From the NCBI GenBank assembly GCA_041688215.1, contig JBDNIO010000282.1, positions 1 to 6,153 of the forward strand: a stretch of 6,153 bases of DNA, given 5' to 3'. A program made the translations under genes and the position numbers. Source of the stretch: JBDNIO01 sp041688215 (GTDB taxonomy: Bacteria; Pseudomonadota; Gammaproteobacteria; Nevskiales; Salinisphaeraceae). The notes beneath the pieces are model-generated. The model made no database searches and had not been told where the DNA came from. It saw only the letters and a program-made list of their open reading frames with translations. Positions 1-6,099 of the stretch are shown one piece after another (position 1 is the first letter of the stretch; each line of letters starts with the position of its first letter).

Positions 1-2
1 AG

Positions 3-188
3 CGTATTGATCGCCATCCGGCGTCCCAGGTGGCCGCGCTAACTCCCCGCCTGTGGAAACAGTGTTTCGCCGACAATCCGCTACGCTCGCCTTTGCATAC
101 GCTTAGCGGATACGCAAGTACGCCGGTGGGTTAGCGGTTACCTCCGTTCAACGACGCCGCGCCACAGCTTGTTGATGAAATCCTGCGC
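3..188 (+). pseudogene. Disrupted upstream part of the M19-like dipeptidase gene
   Basis: This stretch lies directly upstream of the clean reading frame at 189-530 and in the same frame. From position 3 the frame is open for 43 codons, hits TAG at 132-134, then runs open again from 135 without an ATG until the GTG at 189. Residues 135-188 (ending in FNDAAPQLVDEILRV) lead smoothly into the downstream protein, so the gene clearly began further upstream. An alternative reading in the +2 frame, 107-145 (RIRKYAGGLAVTS), looks more like the 'RIY-GGLVT' segment I would expect before the C-terminal part of this family. Two compensating indels are therefore as plausible as a nonsense mutation. The exact lesion cannot be settled from this sequence. 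The remnant status is inferred from the open frames on both sides of the stop. Confidence 0.4.
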
Positions 189-530
189 GTGGCCGAACTT
201 GCCGGTGATGGACACTTTCTCGGTATTGGTTTCGCCTCCGATGCGGGTGGCCTCGCAGCGCAACCCGCAGCGCGTGAGGACGCCACTTCGCAACCGCTGG
301 AATACCCCTTCACCTCATTTGATGGTTTAGTGGTGTTCGAGCGCCAACGTACTGGCGAGCAAGTTTATGATCTGAATGCCGATGGCGTGGCCCACTATGG
401 CTTGTACGCCGATTTAATTGCGGATATGCAGCAGCAACCCAATGGAGTACAAGCGTTGGATTTGCTTTTCCGTTCCGCCGAGGCCTATCTGCAAATGTGG
501 GAACGTGCGCAAGAACGAGCGGGCTTGTGA
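189..530 (+). CDS. C-terminal part of a microsomal-dipeptidase-like (M19-type) hydrolase
   Basis: The 113-residue product reads as the end of a larger metal-dependent hydrolase, not as a free-standing small protein. Visible blocks are a GIGFASDAGGLAAQP segment near residues 13-27, resembling the 'G-SD-NGL--QPGPR' block of bacterial M19-type dipeptidase relatives. Then come YPFTSFDGLVVFERQRTG (39-56), DLNADGVAHYGLYADLIAD (62-80) and the terminal SAEAYLQMWERA block (95-106). From memory, the family carries a very similar 'NTDGVAHYGLYPDW' and 'SAEAYLQMWERA' ending. The family normally uses a metal-binding amidohydrolase barrel to cleave small peptides or related amide bonds; the metal ligands lie upstream and are not seen here. 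The GTG at 189 is just the first usable start codon and has no good ribosome binding site, so it is unlikely to be the real start. The gene ends 65 bases before the protease gene. The family call is a recollection of motifs, not a search result. Confidence 0.5.
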   Translation: MAELAGDGHFLGIGFASDAGGLAAQPAAREDATSQPLEYPFTSFDGLVVFERQRTGEQVYDLNADGVAHYGLYADLIADMQQQPNGVQALDLLFRSAEAYLQMWERAQERAGL

Positions 531-553
531 GCCTTTCCGAAAGCAAGTAATAA
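525..553 (+). promoter_or_regulatory. Weak sigma70-type promoter candidate for the protease gene
   Basis: TTGTGA (525-530, four of six matches to TTGACA, overlapping the stop codon of the preceding gene) is followed after 17 bases by TAATAA (548-553, three of six to TATAAT) in an AT-rich pocket. Spacing is ideal but the -10 is poor; TAAGAT at 560-565 is an alternative -10 without a good -35. This is only the best candidate in a 65-base gap. Confidence 0.2.
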
Positions 554-584
554 ATAGACTAAGATGTCTGGCATAAAGCCGGAT

Positions 585-590
585 GGAGAA
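585..590 (+). promoter_or_regulatory. Ribosome binding site of the S8 protease gene
   Basis: GGAGAA sits seven bases (counted from the end of GGAG) before the ATG at 596. This spacing, together with the signal peptide that begins at that ATG, fixes the start of the protease. Confidence 0.7.
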
Positions 591-595
591 AAAGC

Positions 596-3500
596 ATGAA
601 CCAAATTAAAACAAAAATTGCGCCGCTGTTAATCGGAGGGCTCGCTTGCGTAATCGCGGTTACTGCCTACGCGCAGGCACGTGGTTTTGATAACCCCGCC
701 TCGAAAGACACGCCGCAGCAATTCGCGGCAGACAATGTGCAGCGTGAGGACACCCCCAACGATCCCAACTATGACCGGGCAGAGAGCGACGACGAGGACG
801 GCGGCGCAAGCGCCACCAGTATTTTCGATGAGCGTTTTGACTTGTTTGGCTTTCCTGCACGCTCTACGCGTAATTCCGCGATTTATGCGGACGGGCCGAA
901 TGCGGGTCAGCCACAGGTATCGGGCTTTAATGCCGCTGGTGCCTGGAAGCTGACGCGGGGCCGTTCGGACGTGGTGGTGGCGGTGCTGGATACCGGCATC
1001 CGCTGGAATCGTCGCGGTATCCGCACCAAGGTTTTTTTGAATACCGGTGAACTGCCGTTGCCGCAGAACGTGGCGGGCGAGACTAACCCCGGCGCCGATC
1101 TTGGTGGCTATGACCTCAACGCCAACGGCCGTGTGGATGTCGATGATTATATGCACGATCCCCGCGTTACTGATTTTACCGACGGTGACGGTGCCGACAT
1201 TTTAGACGGCGAAGATTTAATCATGGCCTTCTCCGATGGCAGCGATGCTGACGGTAATGGTTTTATCGACGACATTGCTGGTTGGGATTTCTTCAACGAC
1301 GACAACAATGCCTTTGATCAGTCCAGCTATTTTGCGGCCAGCAACCATGGCACCGGGCGTATGCAGGAGGCTGCGGAAGCCGCGAATGATGGCGATGGGG
1401 CACTCGGCGTATGCCCCAACTGCCTGGTGATGCCGATCCGCGTATGGGATACCTTCGTCGCCGACGCCAACACGTTCGGCATGGGCGTGCTGTACGCTGC
1501 GGATAACGGCGTATCCGTAATTGTCGGCGCCGATGGTGCGCTCGGCCACACGGCCTTCATGGAAGCAGCTTCGCAATACGCCTATGAGCAGGGCGTGGTG
1601 CAGGTTTATTCGGGTAACGATTTGAATACCGGCAACCATAACTATCCCGCGAACTATAGCCACGCCATGTTAATTGAAGGTGTAGTGGCTGATGTTGAAG
1701 GCCTGGGTGAAGACGCCGGCGCACAGGCAGCGCAGGTATTCACCGGACTGGGTGTGGGTACACAACTGCCACTTGCCACTTATTTCCGTAGTGCCAATAC
1801 CGCACAATTTGGTGGCAAGAGTTCAATATCCATGCAAGGTCCAACCGGCTCCACCAACACCGGTAAAGCGGGCGGCGCCGCCGGTATGGTGATTAGCGCC
1901 GGGCGCGATGCGGGCGTACAACTTACCCCAGATGAAACACGAATAATCCTTGAACAAACGGCGGAAGATATCCTGGCTGCGAATACCCTGGGTACGGGTA
2001 ATCCCGACCCGGCGCAGCCCGGTTGGGATATCCATTTCGGCTACGGCCGCGCCAATGTGGGTGCCGCTGTTGCACTGGCCGCCAGTGGCAATATTCCGCC
2101 GCAAGCAGCGTTATTTACGCCCGATTGGTACGCGCCGCTCACCGCGGATGTAGTTAATATTAGCGGCAGCGCACAAGCGCGTTTCGCTACTGGCGGCTAT
2201 TTTAGCTGGCGCCTGGAATGGGGCGTGGGCCTGGCGCCTACCAGCTATAACCTGGTGCGAGAAGGCAGCAGTAGTGGCGTAGTTACTGATTTTGGTGACA
2301 TAGACTTAGCGGCTGTTCGTGCAGCTCTGGCCACGGCGGTGGTGCCGCCCGATCCGGCCGGGCCGACGTTTTCGGCGACTGCGCCCAATCCGTTTGCGCA
2401 GCAATTTACGGTCCGGCTCACGGTGCAAGACGAAGACCTAGGCGTGGCGGCGGGTGAAGACCGGCGCGTACTCACTACATTTGCAGACGACACGTTGCGC
2501 GCTGGCTTTCCTCGGCGCTTAGGCACCGGCGGCGAAGCGCCGCTGCGTTATGCGGATTTAGATGGCGACAACATAGAAGAATTAATTGTGCCGGGCATGG
2601 ATGGTGTGCTGCGCGTGATGAACGCTGACGGCAGCGATTTTCCCGGTTTCCCGGTTTCGACACAGCTTATGTTCCAGGCGCTGGAGCACTTAAATGCACC
2701 GGGCTTTGCCGCGTTAGTGGCTAACGGTATGCCGCCACGCGAGGAATTGCGGGCTACCGCAGTCGCGGATTTGGATGATGATGGCGTGCCAGAACTGATT
2801 AATGTGGCTGGCGTTCGCGTCTACGTTTGGCAAAACGATGGCTCCTTGCGGCCGGGTTTTCCGGTGATGCTGAATATGCAAAATTGCGACCCGGCGGCCC
2901 AGCGCCAGTCGAATATACATCGAAAATGCGGGTTTATTGGTAGTCCCGCAGTAGGTCGCATTGAAGGGCCGGACGCTGCGCCAGTGATTGTGGTCGCAGG
3001 GCTGGAAGGTCATTTATATGCCTTCCGTGAGGATGGCAGTGCTGTCACCGGATTCCCGGTCAATTTAGTGGATCCGGATGCGGCGAATCCGGTGTTGGCG
3101 GAATCCATAAATAGTCCGGCGGTGGGCGACTTAAACGACGATGGCTTTGACGACGTGGTGATCGCCACTAACGAAACCTATGATGCGCAAAATCCGTCGC
3201 CCGGAGGTGCAACCGGTGGCCCAGGCGCGGTATTGACCGCCGCCTTGGCCCAGGCCGCAGGCAGTTCTTCCAGGGTTTATGCGATTAGCGGTGCTGATGC
3301 TAATTTTCTACCCGGTTGGCCGATTGCGCTCAATGGCGCGGTGCAAGACACCTTGCCGTTGGTGGGTCCGGGCCATGACGCGGCATTGGCTAACATTAAT
3401 GGCACTCAACGCGTGGTGGTCTCTACAACCGGAGGCGACCTTGCGGTATATGCTGTTGATGGCACGCTGGTTAACAACATACAACAAGGTACATTCGGGG

Positions 3501-3799
3501 CAGCCTCGAATGCCACCGATCAAAGCGGGCAATTCAATCTATTTGAATCCGCCAGTGTGGGCGATCTCACCGGTGCCGGCACGCTAAATGTGGTGAAGTA
3601 TGGTTTGACGCTGACCGGACTCACCAATTTACTCTTGGTTGGGCAAAACGATCCCTACAATCATCTTATTGGCGCCTATGACCTGAGCACGGGTTTGCCG
3701 CTGCCCGCGTACCCTACGATTTCCAATTCCTATCCGCGTCTAATATTGGCCAAGTCGCCGATGGGGTATCGAATCAGGTTCTCGCAGGCACCGGTTTAG
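596..3799 (+). CDS. Secreted S8 (subtilisin-like) serine protease with FG-GAP propeller, N-terminal 1067 residues, frameshifted near the end
   Basis: Residues 1-26 form a Sec signal peptide (K5/K7, hydrophobic core, AYA before a likely cut at 26/27). An acidic linker follows. The S8 catalytic domain spans about 110-495: Asp132 in VVVAVLDTGI, His251 in NHGTGRM, likely oxyanion Asn341 in YSGND, and Ser419 in TGSTNTGKAGGAAG. Acidic loops between Asp and His (DLNANGRVDVDD at 173, DADGNGFIDD at 217) look calcium-binding. CPNC at 273-276 is a possible disulfide. An Ig-like region (about 500-630) precedes FG-GAP/VCBS-type blades from about 635, with D-x-D-x-D loops at 654, 725 and 845 and recurring PGFPV-like blade ends at 683, 753, 818 and 906. 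There is no recognisable I9 propeptide. The last 25 or so residues, after LPLPAYP, are out-of-frame read-through; the true continuation is the frame at 3802-4584. A role in extracellular protein breakdown or surface processing is inferred. Confidence 0.85.
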   Translation: MNQIKTKIAPLLIGGLACVIAVTAYAQARGFDNPASKDTPQQFAADNVQREDTPNDPNYDRAESDDEDGGASATSIFDERFDLFGFPARSTRNSAIYADGPNAGQPQVSGFNAAGAWKLTRGRSDVVVAVLDTGIRWNRRGIRTKVFLNTGELPLPQNVAGETNPGADLGGYDLNANGRVDVDDYMHDPRVTDFTDGDGADILDGEDLIMAFSDGSDADGNGFIDDIAGWDFFNDDNNAFDQSSYFAASNHGTGRMQEAAEAANDGDGALGVCPNCLVMPIRVWDTFVADANTFGMGVLYAADNGVSVIVGADGALGHTAFMEAASQYAYEQGVVQVYSGNDLNTGNHNYPANYSHAMLIEGVVADVEGLGEDAGAQAAQVFTGLGVGTQLPLATYFRSANTAQFGGKSSISMQGPTGSTNTGKAGGAAGMVISAGRDAGVQLTPDETRIILEQTAEDILAANTLGTGNPDPAQPGWDIHFGYGRANVGAAVALAASGNIPPQAALFTPDWYAPLTADVVNISGSAQARFATGGYFSWRLEWGVGLAPTSYNLVREGSSSGVVTDFGDIDLAAVRAALATAVVPPDPAGPTFSATAPNPFAQQFTVRLTVQDEDLGVAAGEDRRVLTTFADDTLRAGFPRRLGTGGEAPLRYADLDGDNIEELIVPGMDGVLRVMNADGSDFPGFPVSTQLMFQALEHLNAPGFAALVANGMPPREELRATAVADLDDDGVPELINVAGVRVYVWQNDGSLRPGFPVMLNMQNCDPAAQRQSNIHRKCGFIGSPAVGRIEGPDAAPVIVVAGLEGHLYAFREDGSAVTGFPVNLVDPDAANPVLAESINSPAVGDLNDDGFDDVVIATNETYDAQNPSPGGATGGPGAVLTAALAQAAGSSSRVYAISGADANFLPGWPIALNGAVQDTLPLVGPGHDAALANINGTQRVVVSTTGGDLAVYAVDGTLVNNIQQGTFGAASNATDQSGQFNLFESASVGDLTGAGTLNVVKYGLTLTGLTNLLLVGQNDPYNHLIGAYDLSTGLPLPAYPTISNSYPRLILAKSPMGYRIRFSQAPV
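3713..3741 (+). other. Frameshift inside the protease gene
   Basis: Before this point the propeller reads in the frame of ATG 596 (IGAYDLSTGLPLPAYP). After it, the next frame reads DFQFLSASNIGQVADG and then NQVLAGTGLGLVHAYDG from 3718 onward, without a stop until 4584. The switch is equivalent to loss of one base (or gain of two). No slippery heptamer is present, so programmed frameshifting is unlikely. Both halves read as parts of one propeller, so this is a mutation or a sequence error. Confidence 0.75.
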
Positions 3800-3801
3800 G
3801 T

Positions 3802-4584
3802 TTGGTGCATGCTTACGATGGCATTACCGGGCAGGACGTTGCGGGTTTCCCCAAGGTGACGGGTGGGTGGTTGTTTGCGCCGCCCGAACTGAGTCGTGAT
3901 GGCCGCATGGCTGCCATTAGCCGCGAGGGTTTTTTGTTTGAATGGAATGTGCCCGCCTTTGCCTGCCAACCCGAGTGGCCGACATTTCGGCATGACCCGC
4001 ATAGCACCGGTAATTATGACGCCGACGGTACCCCGCCGGGTTCGGTACGCGGGCTCAGCGCCGCGCGGGACGGCCAGAATGTAAGCCTGAGCTGGCTTGT
4101 GCCGGGCGATGACGGGCTGTGTGACCAGGCCACGGCTCGCCGTTACCGGGTGCAGGTAAATGGCGTGGTCGACGACAGCATCGCAGCACCGCAACCGGCG
4201 GTTGCCGGAACAGAACAATCGCTGTTGCTTGCCGATTCGGGCGCCGCGATACGCACAGTCAGCATCCAGGCAATCGACGAACGCGGCAACGCAGGTTTTC
4301 CCCGGCAGATAGGGCTCGCGGGTGCCGGGGACGGCAATGGCGGGGGCAATAACGGTGGTGGCAACCCGGGCGGTGGCGACAACGGTAATGGTAGCGGCGG
4401 AAATACGGGCGGCGCGGGCAGCGGGGGTGTTGTTAATATTCCCGGGAATGGCAGTGGCGGTGGCTGTACTTTGACGAATAACGCGACTGCGTTCGACCCC
4501 CTCCTGCTATTGCTGCTCGCGCTCAGCCGGCTCGCCGTCGGTAATCGCCGCAGGCAGCCAGGCAGGGTTAGCGGTTTCAATTGA
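3802..4584 (+). CDS. C-terminal part of the S8 protease: last propeller blade, FnIII-like domain, Gly-rich linker and C-terminal sorting tail
   Basis: The 260-residue frame opens at a TTG, but coding continues upstream to about 3718, so it is the downstream half of the protease gene and not a separate gene. Residues 1-70 finish the beta-propeller (VHAYDGITG, AGFPKVTGGW, then WPTFRHDPHSTGNY, a typical end block). Residues 77-165 form a fibronectin-III-like domain (LSWLVPGDDG, YRVQVNG, VSIQAIDERGN). Residues 172-221 are a Gly/Asn-rich flexible linker. The end is tripartite: GGGCTLTNNATAFDP with Cys222, a hydrophobic helix at about 233-246, and RRR at 249-251. This resembles Cys-type sorting tails of the GlyGly-CTERM/JDVT-CTERM kind, which are cleaved by a dedicated intramembrane protease and leave the protein surface-anchored or released. 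Which subtype it is cannot be decided here. Nine residues follow the Arg cluster, longer than usual. Rejoined with 596-3799, the enzyme would be about 1,330 residues. Confidence 0.8.
   Translation: MVHAYDGITGQDVAGFPKVTGGWLFAPPELSRDGRMAAISREGFLFEWNVPAFACQPEWPTFRHDPHSTGNYDADGTPPGSVRGLSAARDGQNVSLSWLVPGDDGLCDQATARRYRVQVNGVVDDSIAAPQPAVAGTEQSLLLADSGAAIRTVSIQAIDERGNAGFPRQIGLAGAGDGNGGGNNGGGNPGGGDNGNGSGGNTGGAGSGGVVNIPGNGSGGGCTLTNNATAFDPLLLLLLALSRLAVGNRRRQPGRVSGFN
4315..4464 (+). repeat. Low-complexity Gly/Asn-rich coding repeat
   Basis: About 50 codons made mostly of GGN and AAY, encoding short GGGN/GGN/GNG runs with interspersed Ser, Asp and Pro. It is a flexible spacer between the folded domains and the membrane-directed tail. 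The opposite strand reads as a long proline-rich frame only because of this composition. Confidence 0.75.
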
Positions 4585-4604
4585 ACACGTTCCTGCATTC
4601 AGTT

Positions 4605-4637
4605 TCAGCGCATAGCGGCACGCGCATCACGCGCTGA
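4605..4637. terminator. Hairpin downstream of the protease gene, doubtful terminator
   Basis: TCAGCGC (4605-4611) pairs perfectly with GCGCTGA (4631-4637) around a 19-base loop; a competing inner pairing CGCG/CGCG is also possible. No T-run follows, so it is not a textbook intrinsic terminator. Position, 20 bases after the stop codon, is the main support. The rest of 4585-4713 holds no gene or promoter I can defend. Confidence 0.25.
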
Positions 4638-4713
4638 GTCAGTAGGCTGCATACGCATCGGAATCTGATATCAATACGTAATATTCAGTTAGGCTGGGTG
4701 GCAGAATAAACAC

Positions 4714-4730
4714 GGAGGCGGTGTGCCTCC
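4714..4730 (+). promoter_or_regulatory. Hairpin enclosing the GGAGG and first GTG of the acylase frame
   Basis: GGAGGC (4714-4719) and GCCTCC (4725-4730) are perfect complements separated by the five-base loop GGTGT. The upstream arm contains a strong ribosome binding sequence GGAGG, four bases before a GTG (4723-4725) that opens the acylase frame. If that GTG is the true start, the mRNA hairpin would hide both the ribosome binding site and the start codon. If the true start is further downstream (near 4822), the hairpin is just in the leader. No T-run follows, so it is not an intrinsic terminator. Confidence 0.3.
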
Positions 4731-5175
4731 AGTCGTAAACAAGCACAGCGATGTCGTGCAAGCATCGTGTCGGCCGCGAGGCCATAGAGGTGCGGGGATA
4801 GAAACCGGAAATACATTTAAGATTTTTCGCGGCCTGTGGGTGGCAACCGCCATGGCGGCACTCTCCGCCTGCGGCAGCGGCGGTAGCGATACCAGCTCGG
4901 TGACGCCGCCGGGCGGTTCCAGCCAACAGAATCTTAGCGCCAACATACGCACCACATCTTTCGGCATTCCGCATATCCAGGCGGATAACTTTGCAGGCAT
5001 AGGCTATGGCCTGGGTTATGTGCAGGCGCGGGACAACCTGTGTGTGCTGGCCGAGGATTATCTGACCATCAACGGTCGTCGCTCGGAGTTTTCGGCGGCG
5101 AAGGCGGCTATTCCATTCCCGCCGCCGGATCATTCGCCAACAACATCAATTCGGGTTTCTTCTGGACCTTCCTGA
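4723..5175 (+). CDS. Penicillin-acylase-family lipoprotein, N-terminal fragment (alpha-chain start)
   Basis: The hydrophobic segment FRGLWVATAMAALSAC with lipobox L47-S48-A49-C50, followed by a Gly/Ser-rich stretch, marks a lipoprotein; the +2 residue is Gly, consistent with outer-membrane delivery. Residues 72-123 carry the opening of the acylase alpha chain: IRTTSFGIPHIQADNFAG, GYGLGYVQARDNLCVLAEDY and NGRRSEF. In the family this is 'R-T-FG-PHI-A---GLGYG-GY--A-DNLC-LAE---T--G-RS-FFG'. Everything after Phe123 is out of frame; the true continuation is the +3 frame from 5091 (FGGEGGYSIPAAGSF). The start is uncertain. GTG 4723 gives an unusually long 33-residue basic leader before the hydrophobic core, while a normal signal peptide would start near codon 4813-4822 (TFKIFRG), where no standard start codon exists. 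The gene is 138 bases from the protease and functionally unrelated to it. Confidence 0.75.
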   Translation: MPPVVNKHSDVVQASCRPRGHRGAGIETGNTFKIFRGLWVATAMAALSACGSGGSDTSSVTPPGGSSQQNLSANIRTTSFGIPHIQADNFAGIGYGLGYVQARDNLCVLAEDYLTINGRRSEFSAAKAAIPFPPPDHSPTTSIRVSSGPS

Positions 5176-6038
5176 TTACCGACGAGCGCATTGAAGCGTT
5201 CCGGCAAGGCGCAGGTCCGCAGGCCATCGCGGCATCCGAGGGCTTTGCCGCCGGTTATTCCCGCTATGTGCGTGAACTTAAAGCCGGCGAACATCCCGGT
5301 CGTCATGCTGCTTGTGCGGGTGCTGGCTGGGTGCGCCCGATTACATTGCAAGACATGCTGCGGCGCTATATTCGTTTGGCCGTGCTCGCCAGCTCTTCGG
5401 TATTTCCCACGGAAATCGCAACTGCCTCGCCGCTGGCCGGGCCCGGCGACATTCTGCCCCTGCCCAGCACCCAGGAAACCCTGGACCTGCTGAACCCGTC
5501 CGATATGCCGTTGGGCGATCTGGATATCGGCAGCAACATGTATGGCCTGGGTCCTGAAGCCACCCAAAACGGCCAGTCCATGCTGTTTGGCAACCAGCAT
5601 TTTTCCTGGGTCGGCACGGAGCGGCTGTATCAAATGCATCTGACGGTTCCCGGAGAGGCCGATATTTTTGGCGCTTTACTTTACGGCGTGCCCGCGGTGC
5701 TGATCGGCTTCAACGAGCATTTTGCCTGGAGCCATACAGTGTCCACAGCATTTCGTTTTACTTTCTATGAACTCAAACTCGATCCGCAGGATCCGACACG
5801 GTACTTGTTCAACAACGCGTTCATTCCCATGGACTCGGAATTGGTTACTAACCAGGTACTCAATGAAGACGGCTCGCTGCGCGAGGCCAGCCGCCGACTG
5901 TACCGCACACGCTATGGACCGATGCTGGAGCTATCAGTATCCGGTATTCCGATTCTGGGCTGGAGCAACGCCGTAGCCTATACGCTACGCGACGCCAATC
6001 TGGAAAACACGCGTCAGATACGAATGGCGCTAACTTAA
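5040..6038 (+). CDS. Penicillin-acylase-family (Ntn hydrolase, PvdQ/aculeacin-acylase-like) main fragment, C-terminally truncated
   Basis: Genuine acylase sequence begins at about 5091 (FGGEGGYSIPAAGSFANN); the first 17 residues of this frame are shadow. The alpha chain continues through EGFAAGYSRYVRELKAGEHPGRHAAC and WVRPITLQDMLRRY. The nucleophile is Ser165 of this frame (codon 5532-5534) in LDIGSNMYGLG, where the precursor would self-cleave to give the beta chain. Counting Ser165 as beta-1, His187 in FGNQHFSW is beta-23 and Val234 in SHTVS is beta-70, exactly the spacing of the catalytic Ser/His/Val of PvdQ. The oxyanion Asn expected at about beta-269 is absent because the frame stops at beta-168. 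Family members hydrolyse amide-linked acyl chains (N-acyl-homoserine lactones, beta-lactam side chains, lipopeptides); substrate cannot be read from this. The reading stays family-like to about RDANLENTRQI, after which RMALT and the stop probably derive from inserted DNA. As it stands the product should be non-functional. Confidence 0.8.
   Translation: MCAGRGLSDHQRSSLGVFGGEGGYSIPAAGSFANNINSGFFWTFLITDERIEAFRQGAGPQAIAASEGFAAGYSRYVRELKAGEHPGRHAACAGAGWVRPITLQDMLRRYIRLAVLASSSVFPTEIATASPLAGPGDILPLPSTQETLDLLNPSDMPLGDLDIGSNMYGLGPEATQNGQSMLFGNQHFSWVGTERLYQMHLTVPGEADIFGALLYGVPAVLIGFNEHFAWSHTVSTAFRFTFYELKLDPQDPTRYLFNNAFIPMDSELVTNQVLNEDGSLREASRRLYRTRYGPMLELSVSGIPILGWSNAVAYTLRDANLENTRQIRMALT
5089..5093 (+). 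other. One-base frameshift at a T-run in the acylase gene
   Basis: The sequence GAG-TTTT-CGGCGGCGAAGG reads SEF then nonsense in the first frame, and FGGEGG in the next. Adding one T (five instead of four) gives SEFFGGEGG, the expected family sequence, in one continuous frame. The lesion is therefore most simply loss of one T in a short homopolymer. Confidence 0.8.
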
Positions 6039-6058
6039 GCCCCTTTAGAGCAAGTTCT

Positions 6059-6073
6059 ACCCCGGTGTGGGGT
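6059..6073. terminator. GC hairpin after the putative transposase frame
   Basis: ACCCC (6059-6063) pairs with GGGGT (6069-6073) across the loop GGTGT. It lies 27 bases beyond the stop codon of the minus-strand frame. No T-run follows on either strand, so termination activity is uncertain. Confidence 0.25.
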
Positions 6074-6099
6074 CTCCCGCATGAGCGGTCTAGGCTGGG

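Noticed and set aside
640..652. Possible lipobox in the protease signal peptide (LAC, Cys18)
   Set aside because: The -3 position is Gly rather than Leu/Val/Ile, the Cys is in the middle of the hydrophobic core, and a normal signal peptidase I site (AYA) follows.
3700..3810. Programmed ribosomal frameshifting joining the two protease frames
   Set aside because: There is no X-XXY-YYZ slippery heptamer, no internal Shine-Dalgarno at the right distance and no evident downstream structure; this protease family is not known to need recoding.
4143..4598. Long minus-strand proline-rich ORF opposite the end of the protease gene
   Set aside because: It is the antisense reading of the Gly/Asn-rich linker and sorting tail; its proline content is forced by GGN codons on the coding strand, and it has no independent start signal.
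4688..4694. GTTAGGC, which fits the integron attC core GTTRRRY
   Set aside because: No matching RYYYAAC core with complementary arms occurs at a suitable distance upstream, and neighbouring genes are not cassette-like. The GTTTAAC at 6126-6132 is likewise isolated.
4714..6073. Two hairpins (4714-4730 and 6059-6073) sharing the loop GGTGT
   Set aside because: The stems are unrelated, the loops are only five bases, and the second lies in sequence that seems to be of different origin; chance is the better explanation.
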